Assembly: GCA_023101885.1 (NCBI GenBank)
Contig: JALPQD010000408.1
Coordinates: 1,852,019-1,916,018, forward strand
DNA: 64,000 nucleotides
From: Typhlomys cinereus
Taxonomy: Eukaryota > Chordata > Mammalia > Rodentia > Platacanthomyidae
Direction of reading: 5' to 3'
Shown here: in pieces, positions 23,015 to 35,275 of the stretch
How positions within the stretch are numbered: position 1 is the stretch's first letter
How the letters are laid out: every line of letters starts with the position of its first letter
The notes under the pieces: generated by a model
Databases searched by the model: none
Told to the model about the DNA's origin: nothing
What the model saw: the letters and a program-made list of their open reading frames with translations, nothing else
Program-made: the position numbers and the translations under genes

Positions 23015-23400
23015 ACAGTTTCTCTTTCTGTTGCTGTGAGACAGCCCTCAAACAAACAGCTTAATGAGACAAAGGGAGATTTATTTGGCTTCCAGTACCT
23101 AGGGGAGATACAGTCTGTTATGGCGGAAACAGCGTGACAGGAGGCAGAAGCTGGAGGTAGTTTGTTCACTGCAGACATCGTGGAGGCCAAGACAATGAGC
23201 AGAGGTTTGCAGAGCAGACTGCGAAGTCAGACTATGACCGGAAGCAGGGCGGGGCTGAGCGACCTCAAGGCCAGCCCCATGCGCCGAGCCTTCCTCCAGC
23301 CAGGATCCGTCTCCCAAAGGGGCTGTTACCTTCCCAAACAGTAACGTGGGCTACGAATGCAAACAGATGAGATCGTGGGGGACGACTCGCATTCATCTTA
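23015..23400 (-). mobile_element. MaLR-type solo LTR, antisense
   Basis: The mirrored LTR 3' end is 'tctgttgctgtgagacagcc', then the AATAAA mirror 'gggagatttatttggcttcc' and 'cagtctgttatggcggaaac'. The body continues through 'gccttcctccagccaggatc' to 'gactcgcattcatctta'. It matches the copies at 46545 and 56850 in order and orientation. It is an LTR only, with no viral genes. Confidence 0.75.
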
Positions 23401-23639
23401 CACAAATCTGACCTTCAATTAAGAAAGAAAGAAAGCAATTCGAGTCAAGCAACAGCAAGCAACAAGCACCACCAAAATCTTTCCAGGATTTCTCTAATAT
23501 CATTTAAACGAATTAGCTTTTCAGTCTATCTGCTAAATTGCAGAACATCGGTTAGTCCTTTGTGAGAGCATCAAAGGGCAGGATAGGTGTGGACCCCAAG
23601 AACGTCTAACATTCACCAGCATTGCTTTTTAGAGGTTTC

Positions 23640-23896
23640 AAAAATTTGAGGAGATATTCAGTAACTAAAGTACTTGTTGTGCAATGAAAATGACTAGAGT
23701 TTAGCTCCCCAGGTCCCATGAAAAGATGCCAGGCCCAATAATTCCAGAGCTGGAAGGCAGAGTTTGGAAATCCCCAGAGCAAGCTGTCTAAACAGACTGA
23801 CTCTATGGATGAGATACGGCATACGGCTGTGATGAGAGACTGTGTGTCAAAAGAATGAATTGGATCCAGATTAATTCCTACTATCATCTTCAGGTC

Positions 23897-23935
<39 letters not shown>

Positions 23936-23951
23936 ACATACACACACACAC
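23640..23951 (+). repeat. B2-superfamily tRNA-derived SINE, sense
   Basis: The tRNA-like head is eroded (gatattcagtaactaaagta, gagtttagctccccaggtcc). The body 'aataattccagagctggaag', 'gcagagtttggaaatcccca' and 'gagcaagctgtctaaacaga' is shared with the copies at 52640 and 53788. It ends in (CA)n. Confidence 0.65.
23899..23951 (+). repeat. (CA)n microsatellite
   Basis: About 26 CA units with two TA interruptions, forming the tail of the preceding SINE. Confidence 0.95.
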
Positions 23952-23999
23952 TTATGACTTGTGCATTCCCCATTCATACATATGCACATCCATCCACTT

Positions 24000-24887
24000 G
24001 TAAGCACACACACACATAAACATACACCTCATATGCATTTCACAGGAAAATGGAAAGAAGGATTTCAAGAATAAAACAATAATCCTTACAATTCAGCATT
24101 TTTTTAAGATGAGGAAAGTGGACAGAGAGGATGCAAATAATTTCCCCAAACTTACAAACTAGATGGTTCTTGAAGGTTCAACAGATAGGCTGCCCTGTCT
24201 GGGTGTTGTTTTAAGTGCTTTGAGATCAGAAAGTCCAAATCCATGGCAGATCCTTATGCCCTTGGAGCTGATTTGGGGGGAGTACAGGATTGAGTGACCC
24301 CAAACTGCAAATGCCATGTTTAGTTTCAGAAGTTCTTGACTGGAAAAGTCATACTTCAAGTGGCAGCAAAGATTGGGTTTGTTTTAGTAAATTGGCTTTA
24401 TGCCGTATGTTCCATAAAGACGGCTGTTAAAGTCATTTTCATCCATGCAATGGAGGGGTTGATGGCCAGGAGGATTTGTGGAGACCATGAAGCCTCTGGG
24501 TCCTTGTGCTCAAGTCCTTTGGCTTATGCAGGAAAGGCTGAATCTGTTTAGAGGAGCACACATTCAACGTCCCGCTTCAGTCCTGTGAACACTGCAGGCC
24601 TCTCTCCAGATTCCAGAGTGCAGTTTGGACTTCACTGAGTGGAGTGGAGGATGAGAGCTATGGAGAGGTTGTCTGGAGCACACAAAGGCCTCTCTTTAAT
24701 GTTGCTCCCAGGATTTCATACAGCCATAGCAACAAAGACCATGCTCAGGTATATTTCTGGTTCCCAGCTCCTCAAAGAATCTGCGTATTTAAATGCTTGC
24801 CAAATGTTAAGTGGATAAGCAAAGAGATCTCAAGACCAAAACTAGTGATAACTAGTCCCTCCCTCACTCTTTCCTTTCCTCTCTCCT
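24000..24887. other. No gene seen; possible MIR relic
   Basis: At about 24100-24165 'taagatgaggaaagtggaca' and 'aataatttccccaaactta' resemble antisense MIR. The plus-strand frame at 24644-25069 (141 codons) looks long only because its second half translates a minisatellite. Confidence 0.5.
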
Positions 24888-25011
24888 CTCCTTCTTTCCT
24901 CCCTCCCCTCCTTCTTTCCTCCCTCCCCTCCTTCCTTTCCTCCCTCCCCTCCTTCCTTTCCTCCCTCCCCTCCTTCCTTTCCTCCCTCCCCTCCTTCCTT
25001 TCCTCCCTCCT
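24888..25011 (+). repeat. 20-21 bp homopyrimidine minisatellite, about 6 copies
   Basis: The unit reads approximately 'cttcctttcctccctcccct' plus one base and repeats about six times, starting near 24891, 24911, 24931, 24952, 24973 and 24994. The first two copies lack one C. The strand is pure C/T, and related irregular pyrimidine sequence extends it to 24855-25040. Where the unit is 21 bp it translates as a seven-residue repeat (LPSFLSS), an artefact. Confidence 0.85.
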
Positions 25012-25319
25012 TTCCCGCCTTCCCGCCTTCCTTCCTTTTCCAAATCTTGACTCTATGAAACGTAACTAGAATCTTGGTCAGGTGCTCAGACTGTCTGGGT
25101 TTTTAAAGTGAGAAGACAAATTCTCAAGTGCCTTTAAGCACAGATCTGCAGATGTTCTTTCCTAGGATGCTTTGTAACAGATAGTGATATTTAGCAACTT
25201 ACATTGTAGTGAGCCCTGTGGAAAACAAGTGGCATCAACTTCACCCCTTTGTGGAGTGCTTAAGAGTTGAAAGGAAAAAGGGGTTTATTGTTATTTTGGT
25301 GTTATTTTTGTCTTGCTAT

Positions 25320-25560
25320 TACTATGGGTTATTGATCATTTATCAGGCATGTGGAGCAGCCCAGGTGCTGTATTTGGTGCTTCATTACGCTAGTCCTTTA
25401 ATCCTTCAGCAACACTGTGATTTGGTCCTTTCATTTCTCTCCCTTTTATAAACAGGAAAACCAAGGTTTAGAAAGGCTAACTTGCTTGCCCAGACTTGCA
25501 AGCTAACAGGTGGCAGAGGGAGACAGGAATCAAAACTAGGTCTCTGTGGGTTTGAAAATC
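25320..25560 (-). repeat. MIR SINE, antisense, near complete
   Basis: The order is well kept: 'gatcatttatcaggcatgtg', 'gtccttcatttctctccctt'-like core near 25430-25450, 'ataaacaggaaaaccaaggt', 'ttgcttgcccagacttgcaa' and 'gctaacaggtggcagaggga'. This is one of the clearest MIR copies here. Confidence 0.65.
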
Positions 25561-25612
25561 AGCTTGATGTTGAATGGGCATTTGTGCTGCACGCACATGA
25601 GGTGTGTGTGTG

Positions 25613-25616
<4 letters not shown>

Positions 25617-25664
<48 letters not shown>
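25617..25664 (+). repeat. (TG)n microsatellite
   Basis: About 24 perfect TG units, with a shorter TG run just upstream at 25601-25611. Confidence 0.95.
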
Positions 25665-25667
<3 letters not shown>

Positions 25668-26584
25668 GTGTGGCTCTCTCAAGGTAAGAGCCCCCTTTCT
25701 GTCCTCCATCTGCTTTAACTCACTCTGCAGTGAGACAGTCTGTCTGGTCCCCAGAGGATGCTAGAGACTGGCAAGGATCCAGAGCTGAAACAAAGCCCCT
25801 TCCCATCAGTCCTGCCGAAGCCAAACCAAGCCAAGTGAAAAGAGTAACTAGACACTTTGCATAAAGGAAGGGAAACATGTAGGCCAAGTCAAAATTCCAG
25901 CTGACTTCCAGCACTAAAAGCCTCCATGATCAGAGCTCTGATTATCAGTATATAAGAGCTTGAGGGGATTCCCAAAGGGTAAACTGACCGCTATAACTTC
26001 CAAGAACCTTTGTGACCATTAATTCCAGTTGCTAGAATGTCTTTTAAGAGAATAGACAATTTAGCTCAAATTTTCAGTCTGCAGCTCCTTTCAGCCCGGG
26101 GGTGGGTGTGCACGTTCAGGCATGTACACACGAGATGTTGATTTCAAATGAATTTGTCTTGCTTTCTGTTCACATCAACAAAACTGCTATTGATGGAAAC
26201 TAAGAGCGTTAAAACCCAGAGCACATACCCAGGATGGGAAAATGAACCAGAGGATAATGACTTTGAGAAATGAGCTCTGTGTGGGGACACACTGGCTGAG
26301 CCCTTGGTGAGCTCCCAGGACATTTATCCAAATCAGAGACTCCACTGTGAAACACACATATGAAATCACCTCAGCTGATGGAAAGTTTACTGTCAAGAGA
26401 TGTCATTTCACAGCAAAAAATGCAGAACCTGAAGAACTCATGTACATGTCACAGTCTGGTGGTTGAAACACCTTGATGAAGGACTAATAAGGTCTTGTGC
26501 TCAGTGTGCGCCCAAGATTGCAAACCAGTCTGTTCACACTGAGTTCTAGGACAGTGTTATTACAGACTTTAGTCCCCCTTCCCA
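25665..26584. other. No gene seen; unique sequence
   Basis: Short frames and no recognised repeat. Confidence 0.5.
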
Positions 26585-26925
26585 TTTTCATGAGTATGTA
26601 TGTGTGAGGGGTGAGTGTATGTTTTATATGTGCTTGTATGACTATGGAAGCACATGTTGTATGTGTGTTTGGAAGCCCAAGGTACTCATCCTTAATAGGT
26701 CTTCTACCTTATTCTTTTTGAAATAAGGTCTGGATTCAAACCTAGGGCTTACTAGTAAGCTCACTAGCCAGCTTGCTCTGGGGATCTCAAGTCTCTGCCT
26801 TCCAAGGTTGAAATTACAGGTGAGCTACCATGCCCACCTGATATGTCTGTGGGTTCTGAGGATTTGAACTCCTGTCCTCTTGCTTATGTAGGTAACACTT
26901 TAACTGAGCACCATTTCCCTGGTAT
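26585..26925 (-). repeat. B2/B3-superfamily SINE, antisense
   Basis: There is a TG-rich mirrored tail (gtatgtatgtgtgaggggtg), a middle with 'agctcactagccagcttgct' and 'gaaattacaggtgagctacc', and a mirrored tRNA head (ttgaactcctgtcctcttgc, actgagcaccatttccctgg). The middle resembles that of the copy at 21365. Confidence 0.6.
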
Positions 26926-28664
26926 TTCTTGATTAAAGATCTCATACACCTTTTCTTTGGATGCTGTTGTCTAATCCTATTCCTGGGCATGCAAAGCAGC
27001 TATGGATCCCTCAGCTTCTCCTTCCTGTCCTTCCCTTCTTTACTGAGGTGGAAGCAAGTCCCAGTCAGCTTCAGCAGTCTCCTCTGAGCCTAACATTCTG
27101 CATCGAAAGGAAATGAAAGGTGACTGTTGATGTCACAGAAAAGACACTGAGGCCTGGAAGCTCTGAGCGACGTCCCAGAAGCCAACATTAGAAACCGCTT
27201 AACATGTCCCTTGATTTAGGGACCTTTGTATTTCCCCATTAAATCTTTGGAAAGTGTTTGAGTAAGTCAATTCTTTGAAAAGCACTGGGAATAGGCATGC
27301 AAAAGGGGTCTCTGCCGTGAGGAACATGCAGCCTCCTGCTATAAGGGCAAGTAGTGCCAGGAGCTATAATCAAAGGGAGAGAGCCCATTGGATGCTTTGA
27401 AAGAGAGTTTCCCCCCATGGCTCCCATCTTTCAGTGAGCATAGCTCAAACCAAATTAGCACAAATCCGGGACTCACTAAAGAAAACCTCTGTAAAACAAG
27501 GTCAAAACGACTGAGGCTGAGAGAAGCAGTGTGACTTGGCATCCCTCCTGCTAGCGGAGCTGAAGAATGCTCCCCAAGTGACCAATGGCAGGACTCGGGG
27601 TGGGCTGTGGTCCCCCATCCAGTGCAACTCTGGATGAATCACCCACAGGAGAACAACGCAGCTATTTCTCGCTAGTCATTTGTCAAGTTGACATCCCTGC
27701 CCAGAGTTATTTAGAGCTTTCTAAAGAGGCTTCTCTCCCTCCCCACGGCAGGAAGCACCTGCGCAGCTGTTGAGCTGTGGTTTTGCTCAATAGCACTTTG
27801 ATATTATCCCTTAAGGCTCTCAATTACTCTTCTGTCCCTGTTGGCAAGGGACATTGCCTGAGGGAAAGCTAGGGACACTCAGAGAGGCTGATGAAGAGGA
27901 AGAGGGTAGGAAGTTCCCTTGAGACCTAAGTAAGGTCAAGCAGTATCTGGAGTTGGCTTCCCATGCGTCTCCATGAGCGTCACGGGGTAGCTGGACTTGG
28001 AGAGTAGGCTGGAATGGTCACGAGGGACAAGGTCTCCTTTCTAAGCCGAGCAGAGCTCCTGGGTGGATCTTCAGAGGAAAAGCAAGCCTGTCAGATGCAT
28101 ATCCGTGCAGCCTGGTCTTCGGATTCCGGTGAATGGTTTAAGAGAGGGAAGTTGGGACGGTATCAGAAGGGGAAAAAAAGCACAGATGTACTTAGGTTTG
28201 GAGAAGGGAACTCTGCAAACAGCGGAATCAGGGTTGGCAAGTCCAGGGAAGGCAGGAGTAAACAAAGAATCAGCTTTGATTATGAGGAGAATGATCCTGC
28301 AGGCACGGATTACTGATCATTTCCATTGGTAATAGGATGACAGTTGGAGATGCTTGGACGGGTGCCTGAGCGTTTGCTGTGTGTGTGCTGACCTGTCCGG
28401 GTTATTCTGTTTCTTATTCATGGATGGCAGTCTTCTTGCTAGAGATTAACATGGAGGACAATGACATCTTTCTGGCTGGAATGGCACACAGGACTCTTCT
28501 TAGTTCACAGTACCCCAAATCCCAGGTGATCTTTTCCGTGATGTGACTTCTCTATCTTTCCAGACCCACTCTGCATGCCAGTTTCGCTCACCTTCCTTAG
28601 ATTTGTGGTGCTTCATGATAGTCTCCTCCTCAGACAACACTGAGGCTTATATTAGCTTATATAT
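26926..28664. other. No gene seen; mostly unique
   Basis: At about 27120-27200 there is a possible MIR relic. At 27665-27780 'ctagtcatttgtcaagttga' and 'gagttatttagagctttc' resemble the start of a rodent MaLR-like LTR in sense orientation, but only this end is visible. Frames of 89-100 codons at 28014-28332 have no domain. Confidence 0.45.
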
Positions 28665-28960
28665 AGCTTTTGCTATAACAAGATACCCCAGATTTTCATT
28701 AGTTTACAGATACTAGTACTGGAGGACTTCCTACCAGGTCCTACCCCTTTGATGGTCTGCTACTTCCTAATAACACCACCCTGCCTGAGGACAGAAGCCT
28801 TCAAAATCAGGGACATTAGACAACACTTAAGACCTGCATTGGGGGGGGGGACTTTCATTGCACCTACCATTACCTTAAATTCTGGGCGGACAATGTGGCA
28901 TAAGATCCAGAGGGGCCTCCAGAAGTTCACTATGTCTTTATGTCTTTATGCCCTTGTCCT
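28665..28960 (-). mobile_element. MaLR-type LTR fragment, antisense
   Basis: The mirrored 3' end 'ttttgctataacaagatacc' and 'agtttacagatactagtact' is followed by 'ggtctgctacttcctaataa'. It is diverged. A G10 run at 28841-28850 interrupts it. Confidence 0.5.
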
Positions 28961-29624
28961 GGAGTCTTTCATGGTTTCCTTATGGCCACTCCTCTTAGAA
29001 CTCACAAAACCTTCTCTTTCTACCATCTTAGTCCATTGGCCATCTCAGTGCATTGGGCTTTTCTTCTCAGTGATTTCTGCGTAGCCCACTCAGAGCCTTT
29101 TCTTCCTTTTAGGCCAACATGTTTCTTCTTGCTTATGACCATTTCAGTGGCTATTTGGAGTTTATAATTCTCTGGCAGTGCAGTCCCCTTACCTCCTTAG
29201 GTAGTACAAGAAGTTCTCTGTAAGAGAGAGAGAGCATGCTCTCAAAGCAGTTTCTGCATTGCTCCGAGCACCTGGCCTTCCTCGCCATGGATAGACAGGT
29301 ACCTGGGATACCTGTGTCCTATGGGCGTTCTTTCCCTGTCTAGAGCTCTGAGTCAACGGGAACCGCCATGTCACTCAGAACCAGGAAGAGAAGGGAGAAG
29401 ATATCCCATCTCTGAACTCCAAGGGAGAAAGTCTTTGGCGATCATTTCAGAAAATATTCTTGTTTTGCAGAAATGGAAACTGACATATTCAAAGCCGCAA
29501 TGCTGAGGTTGTAGTAGTCACATCTGTTCTCTTTTTCCATGCTATTCTATTCCAACCTATTCCAGCCATTGGAATTTACAAGAGCATAATATTCCAGAAC
29601 ATGCATGGAAAGAATAGGAAGTGT
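28961..29624. other. No gene seen; unique sequence
   Basis: Short overlapping frames and no recognised repeat. Confidence 0.5.
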
Positions 29625-29653
29625 ATTGGTTTCTTATTGTGGCTATGACAACA

Positions 29654-29704
<51 letters not shown>

Positions 29705-29930
29705 CGCACAAACGTAGAATATGCACATTCACACACATATTCATTGGCTAAATCGAATCAAACTTGTAGTCTATGGGTGAAGAGTCTGACATATGTCTCC
29801 ACCCTTTACACTGCAATATAAAGGGAAGCCCTTCTCACATGGCCTCACTCTGACTAGCATCTCTCCTTTGCCCCTTTCTGACTACATTGGGCCCACCTGA
29901 GAGATGCAGTGTTCTTTTGTTGTAAATCAT
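29625..29930 (-). mobile_element. Possible MLT1-like LTR, antisense, carrying a (CA)n
   Basis: It opens with 'gtattggtttcttattgtgg' and 'ctatgacaacaat', a plausible mirror of an MLT1 3' end. A (CA)n then takes over. Beyond it only loose similarity remains (cttctcacatggcctcactc). Confidence 0.4.
29655..29709 (+). repeat. (CA)n microsatellite
   Basis: About 22 CA units followed by CG-interrupted units. Confidence 0.95.
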
Positions 29931-30093
29931 TTTGAGAATAGCCTTAATTCTCGCTCATATGTGTTAAAGTTGTCACAGGGACCCTGGTTTGGGTTGTGAG
30001 CATTCTGCAATGGGGGTGGGGCAAAGCCATTTTCAGTGGGGGTCGGGAAAGCCATTTTTCTTCCTACCATTGGAGGAGAGAATAAAATGAAAA

Positions 30094-30124
30094 CTCTCTC
30101 TCTCTCTGTCTTTCTCTCTCTCTG

Positions 30125-30159
<35 letters not shown>

Positions 30160-30192
30160 TTCTCCACTTCTCTCTGCCTATGTCTCTCTCTA
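30094..30192 (+). repeat. (CT)n with CTGTCT variants
   Basis: This is a compound pyrimidine tract of CT units and four to five 'tctgtc' hexamers. The minus-strand frame across it (poly Arg-Glu/Glu-Thr) is an artefact. Confidence 0.9.
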
Positions 30193-32420
30193 GTTCTAAT
30201 TCTTTGTGACCAGGAAGACTTGGTCCGAAGATGGTCTAGATCTGTGTATGTAACCCACTTCATCTCTTTCTGAGCCATAAGCTGATAACTTTAATCCAAC
30301 ACAAAGGAAAAGAAAGAATCTGCCGAAAAGGACAGGGAGGAGGAGGATCCCACACGTGGGCTGTCATGGGATGAGGACCAGTGGGGCGATACCTCCAGCT
30401 TCTAAGGACCCGAGAATTCTCAGGCCTTCAGGTTGTAGGATTAATTTGCACAGAGTACGTTGAAATGAAGCACCTCAGTGGAACCCCCCCCCCAACTCGA
30501 AGGACCAATGGCCATTAAATCATAGTGAAAGTGAGGGAGGCTGCGTAGTGTTTCTGCAGAACTGAAGGAATCAGACAGATCCAGGGCAGGGTGATGGTCT
30601 CACAGAATCTGGGGAACCTTAGATGCTTCCTTGTCCGGCCTTATCTAATGAATCACAGAGCTTAGAAATCCTATTCTTCCCCTTCGCTGTTCAGCTCTGA
30701 CTAGGGGTAGAAATTTACTTGGATCCCCTTGTATCGTCATGATCATCATAGGGAGTCTATGATTCTCCGTCAGCTTCCGGTTTATCTAGCTCCTTTGGGT
30801 ATTGACAGGGAAAGCAGACAGCTCTCTTACTGCTTCAGTCAGTGCCTTCTGTTTGCGTGCAACCCACTGAGTTTAACTAGAGTTGTTTGCAAGTTAAGTT
30901 CGCTACTTTCTGAACCTCAGCCTAGTTAAAACAAATCATAACCTCCAATTCCCACAGATTCGGGTAGTCTGGGCATCTCAAGTACATGGTCTTCGTCTTT
31001 TCAGTGACTGTGTATCAGAGGTTTAGCGCATTCTTGGGGGACTAGCGGGAAAGCCCAACGTTTTGGCAACAGCAGCAGAAAGAAAACTAGCAGGAGAGGA
31101 GAGAAGTGTTAAAGAAAAGTAAGGAGAAAGGGAATGGGCAAGGCAGACGTGACCCTATCAATAACACAGCGATCGAGTGTTGCGGATGTGCGAGGCCACC
31201 TGTCATTGCAAGCTGCAAGCAGCAACCTCCTCATCTGTGATAACAGATGCAAAGCGTGAGGTGTGCCTGGCTTTAGAGAATTGCACACCCAGGTAGAACC
31301 GGAGAGCAGAAAAGTCACTGCACAATTGCTTGCGTCGGCTGTTCAGAAAGGGACAAGGATGGATGGGTCCACATTTCAGCTAGAAGTTAAGTCAAAACGA
31401 CTTTCTGATAGCCATTTAAAGCTGGAAGGGTGTGCGCAAGAGAGACCCTGGTGTCTACCTCACAGGGAGGCTGTTAAGAACGGCCTAGATTCCCTCACGG
31501 CTGCTTGCCAAACGTGACTGAACGCTTCTGCTTCTCTGCCCTGCACATCTGCTTTTAAGTAGCATGTGTGTCAGCGGGTGGCAAGGCAAGTCGTCTGCTC
31601 AGACCTTTAAACAGAATCTGTCTGTCGGTTTTACATGTTTTTTTTTTTTTTTTCCTGGCAGTTTGTTCTGTGTGTGCTTGTTTTAGGAAAAAAGGTTTAT
31701 TGCATTTATTTTATTTTTATGCATTTATTTATTTATTTTTGCAAACAAAAAGCAACTGAACAGAATGTACATAATGCCTTTCAGGCGTTTAAATGCTTCC
31801 AGATTTGGATACAGTGTTTACTTGTGCAGGCCATTAGCAAGTCAGGATGGATCCCAAAGGTCAGAAGACACCTGAACTTTTGACTACCCCTCAGCTCGCA
31901 TGCTGTGGTGCGTGCATTGTTCTATTCTAAAAATGGAAAACAAGGAACTATTCTTTAGTCATATCTTGTTTGCAGAGCCTTTCCCCCCTCTTGGAGATGG
32001 TGCCACCACCCCAAAGCTTCAAAACACCCCAGGAAACCACCGCATCATTGTGAAGGGACTAATCGCCACACACCACTTGGTTTTCCTTCCTGGACGTCAC
32101 GGGTCAGAACCCTGCGGTTCCCACGTCGTTTCTGTCATCAGTCTCAGGAGTAGAACTCTTGATCCCGAGCCCAGGCAGGACAGCCTGTCTCAGCACGAGT
32201 TCTTATGTAATGGGACTGTCGGGAAAGCTGGCAATAAACAAACATCTTTCCAGCTCTTGTGTTCTCTGCAGCCTTGAGAAAGAGTTTTCAGGCAGCTGCG
32301 GTGCTCCTGCAGCAGGACGGAGATTTCTGGGCTGAGAAGTGCCATGTGCTACAGATCTAGATTCTAAAATCAGAACAAAGTGAACTGACAGGATCAAAGA
32401 TACCCAGTTAGAGACAGCCG

Positions 32421-32422
<2 letters not shown>
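30193..32422. other. Long unique block, no gene recognised
   Basis: A C9 run lies at 30485-30493 and a T17 run at about 31639-31655, followed by an AT-rich patch. Frames up to 125 codons (31900-32277, +) have no domain. No interspersed repeat was recognised across more than 2 kb. Confidence 0.45.

Positions 32423-32476
<54 letters not shown>
32423..32476 (+). repeat. (GT)n microsatellite
   Basis: About 27 perfect GT units, the longest uninterrupted dinucleotide run in the window. Confidence 0.95.
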
Positions 32477-32478
<2 letters not shown>

Positions 32479-33394
32479 GTGGGTTGCTTTACAAACAGCT
32501 CAGTGGTGAGATTTCAGAAGGCTGGCCAAGCTGTGGGTAACCGCTGAAAATTACACGGTCACTTGCAGGGCCACGAACAAGAGGAGGCCAGGAGCTAATA
32601 TGGGGAGGAAGAAGTGGCATCATGGTTCTCAGTACCAAAGTCAGACTCCCTGTGTGCACAAAGTGGTGAGCGTGTGCAAGCATGGCGGAGTCTTGAATTT
32701 GGTCCCCAGCTGGGGACACTCCATTGGAAACCCAAAGGAAGAATGATACGGCTGACTTAAACCATCCTGCCTAGTCAAAACCCAACCTCAGCTCCTCCCA
32801 TCTGAGCAGACAGTTCCTGCGCGTGTCTCACAGGGTGTTCAGACGGACGGGACATAGCTCTGGTTGGAAATCCTGGGAACGTGAGCCCTGGCTGGCTCCC
32901 TGGCACTTGCCCAGGAAAGCTGCCCAGCAGCAGATGCTTCTCAGAGGCAGCTGTCCAGAGAAGTCTGCCTCCATCCCGCAGGAGTGTCTGCTGGAAGGAC
33001 CAGCCAGCCAGAATTTCTACTCTCAGGTCTCTTGAAATGACTTCAATAATGGACTGACTCCCTGTGCTGAAGGCCGACATGACCTCCAATTACCGATAAT
33101 TACCAAGTGAGTCTGTTATTTGCAAGAAGGAAGAGGAGATAGGGGTGGGAAGTACGTTCAGAATTTCATTTGATTTTCTACAAATCATTCAAGACTCTTG
33201 AAAGAGAACTTACTGCCTGGAGCCACTGCTAAGAAGTCACCCCTCTGCTCTATGGCAAGGCACAGTGTGGCTGTATCAATCCCACCCTTTTTTGTCATTC
33301 TCTCCATAACATGGAATGGAGATAGAATCCCCTGGGAGAGGAGAAGGTGCCTAGGTCACTTGGCTGGTTCTTTCACAGGATGAGTTCGGATTTC
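32477..33394. other. No gene seen; unique sequence
   Basis: A 104-codon minus frame (32775-33089) and a 70-codon plus frame overlap without recognisable features. Confidence 0.5.
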
Positions 33395-33690
33395 TGGGCT
33401 GTGTTAGTCAGTTTTCCATTCCTATAACAAATTGCCCAAGCTAATCAACTTACAAAGAAGAAATCCTTATTTCAGCTCACAGTTTTAGAAGTCTGTGTGC
33501 GTGGTCTGTCAGTCCCAACGCCTGCCGTCTACAGCAAGGCAGTATATTGTAACAAAAAGAAGGAAAAGGCCATCCCCACACAGTCCCCTCAATGGACATT
33601 ACCTCTCAACAACTTCACGGCATGGGAACCAAGCCTTTAAAACATAATCCTTTAGATAAAAACTTAACCAGACCGTAACAGGGACTCGGT
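33395..33690 (-). mobile_element. MaLR-type LTR, antisense
   Basis: It starts 'ggctgtgttagtcagttttc', 'cattcctataacaaattgcc', 'atccttatttcagctcacag'. That is the mirrored MaLR 3' end, with 'ttagtcag' at the boundary. 'tcaatggacattacctctca' follows. Confidence 0.65.
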
Positions 33691-33904
33691 GCAAGCTAGG
33701 CGTGGAGGAACCTCTCTTCTTGAAAATCACTAAGAATCAAGACACACAATCACTCAGGTCACATGCTCACCAGTGCACTCTGACTGTACCTTTTATTTAA
33801 AGTTGTTTGCAGAGTAAAGTGTCCAGAAGCAATAAATGCTTTGAGGGTTGAGCAAGGAGGTTGAGGAAACTGATGCCAGTTGGATGTTGCTGGCATGTAT
33901 TCCT

Positions 33905-34115
33905 GGTAAGTAAGCGGTACCTAGTGGGTCACTGCCAATGACGGGCACTGCTCCAAGTACTTTCCATAGGTTAAATCATTCCCTATACATGCACACATGT
34001 AAATAATTTACATCCATTCTATCATCCATTCTTACACAAACCACACAAAGCAGGCACTTATTTCCCCCAGCTTTATAAATGAGGAAACAGAGTCTTAGGA
34101 AATGTTGATTTCGAG
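33905..34115 (-). repeat. MIR SINE, antisense
   Basis: The order 'acgggcactgctccaagtac', 'tttccataggttaaatcatt', 'tccccc-agctttataaatg' and 'aggaaacagagtcttagg' fits the first half of MIR in reverse. A 'catccattctatcatccatt' block is inserted in the middle. Confidence 0.6.
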
Positions 34116-35184
34116 TTTGGCTCTCAGCTTTCTGGTGAAGAACTTCAATTTTTCCTCAGAGTTTGCTAGGTTCAAGGGATTGAATTTTGCTAAACTGCCA
34201 AAGAGTTGATTTATTGGCTATAAAATAAATCCCTATACAATGTTAGGCACCACCATTCCGGTAATGGAGTTGCTTCTTTCCAGAAACCCAGGGTACCTCT
34301 TTGGGGTATTGAGGTACCTGAGGTGCCTAAATAAGAATCAGAATCAGTGAGCGCGGAATCAAAACAAAGCTAATTGCAAAATCCCAGAGGAGATGTCGAC
34401 TAGACAAGGCATTACCTGGGAAATCATCCCCGTGCTGCCCACGTGTCTTAACTGTAGGCAGCGTTCTGCTGCTGCTGAACACAGCGACTCTCTTCCAGGC
34501 ACACAGTTAACAATCTTGCTGTAGATGTCACCTCATCAAACTCATCCCGGGTGAGGTACGTAAGTACCGAGTGGCTCACCTCTTCCTCCACACAGTTACC
34601 TCTTGCATCCCAAATGCGATCTCGAACATCGTAGTCCTTGGAAGTATCTTATTTACAAAGCAACTCTGAGAAGAACCCCAGTCCACAGAAAGCTTATTGA
34701 TTTCTATTGAATTCTACTCTAGAGAATGAACAGAATACAGGGATATGCATGCTTCTTAAACTTTGCATCAAAGTAGGTCTGAAGAGGGTTAGTATGTGAG
34801 TACCTTGCAATGAGATCATGCTTCTTCTATCACGAATTTAAGATTAAGATGCCCAGCTTGCCCACAGAAAGAAAATGAGCCCCCAACAGTGTCTAAACTG
34901 CATTAAATATTTGGGAACTACACTTGGATTTGCTTCAAGAGGGACTCGGGAAGCAAGCCTAAGCAATGACTTGTATCATCAGGGAATTGATGTTTATTTG
35001 CAACCTTCATCTGAAAGTTGTCTTCTTCCTGCCTTAAATCAGGATGAATTATGAAACTCCCTTGTACTAATGCAAAGAGAAACTCCCAGAGGTGATTTTG
35101 AAGGGCATCTTTTGGGAGCCACTTTAAAGAGGAGCACAGTAGAACTGATGATGATGATGATAGCTAACCTTCATTTTTTTCACT
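34116..35184. other. No gene seen; unique sequence
   Basis: No frame over 70 codons. (GAT)5 lies at about 35146-35161. No recognised repeat. Confidence 0.5.
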
Positions 35185-35275
35185 ATATGTGGGCCAGGTA
35201 CTGTACCAATGAGATTGAAACACTATTTTTAGTAATTTTATCATATTATCTTTATTTTACTGAAAGAAAGTGAAA
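35185..35275 (-). repeat. MIR SINE fragment, antisense
   Basis: 'tatgtgggccaggtactgta' with 'ttttatcatattatctttat' and 'tttactgaaagaaag' matches the antisense MIR order but is heavily mutated. Confidence 0.45.

Noticed and set aside
24644..25069. 141-codon frame with LPSFLSS heptad repeats
   Set aside because: The repeats are the translation of a 21 bp pyrimidine minisatellite; there is no domain and no codon bias beyond the tract.
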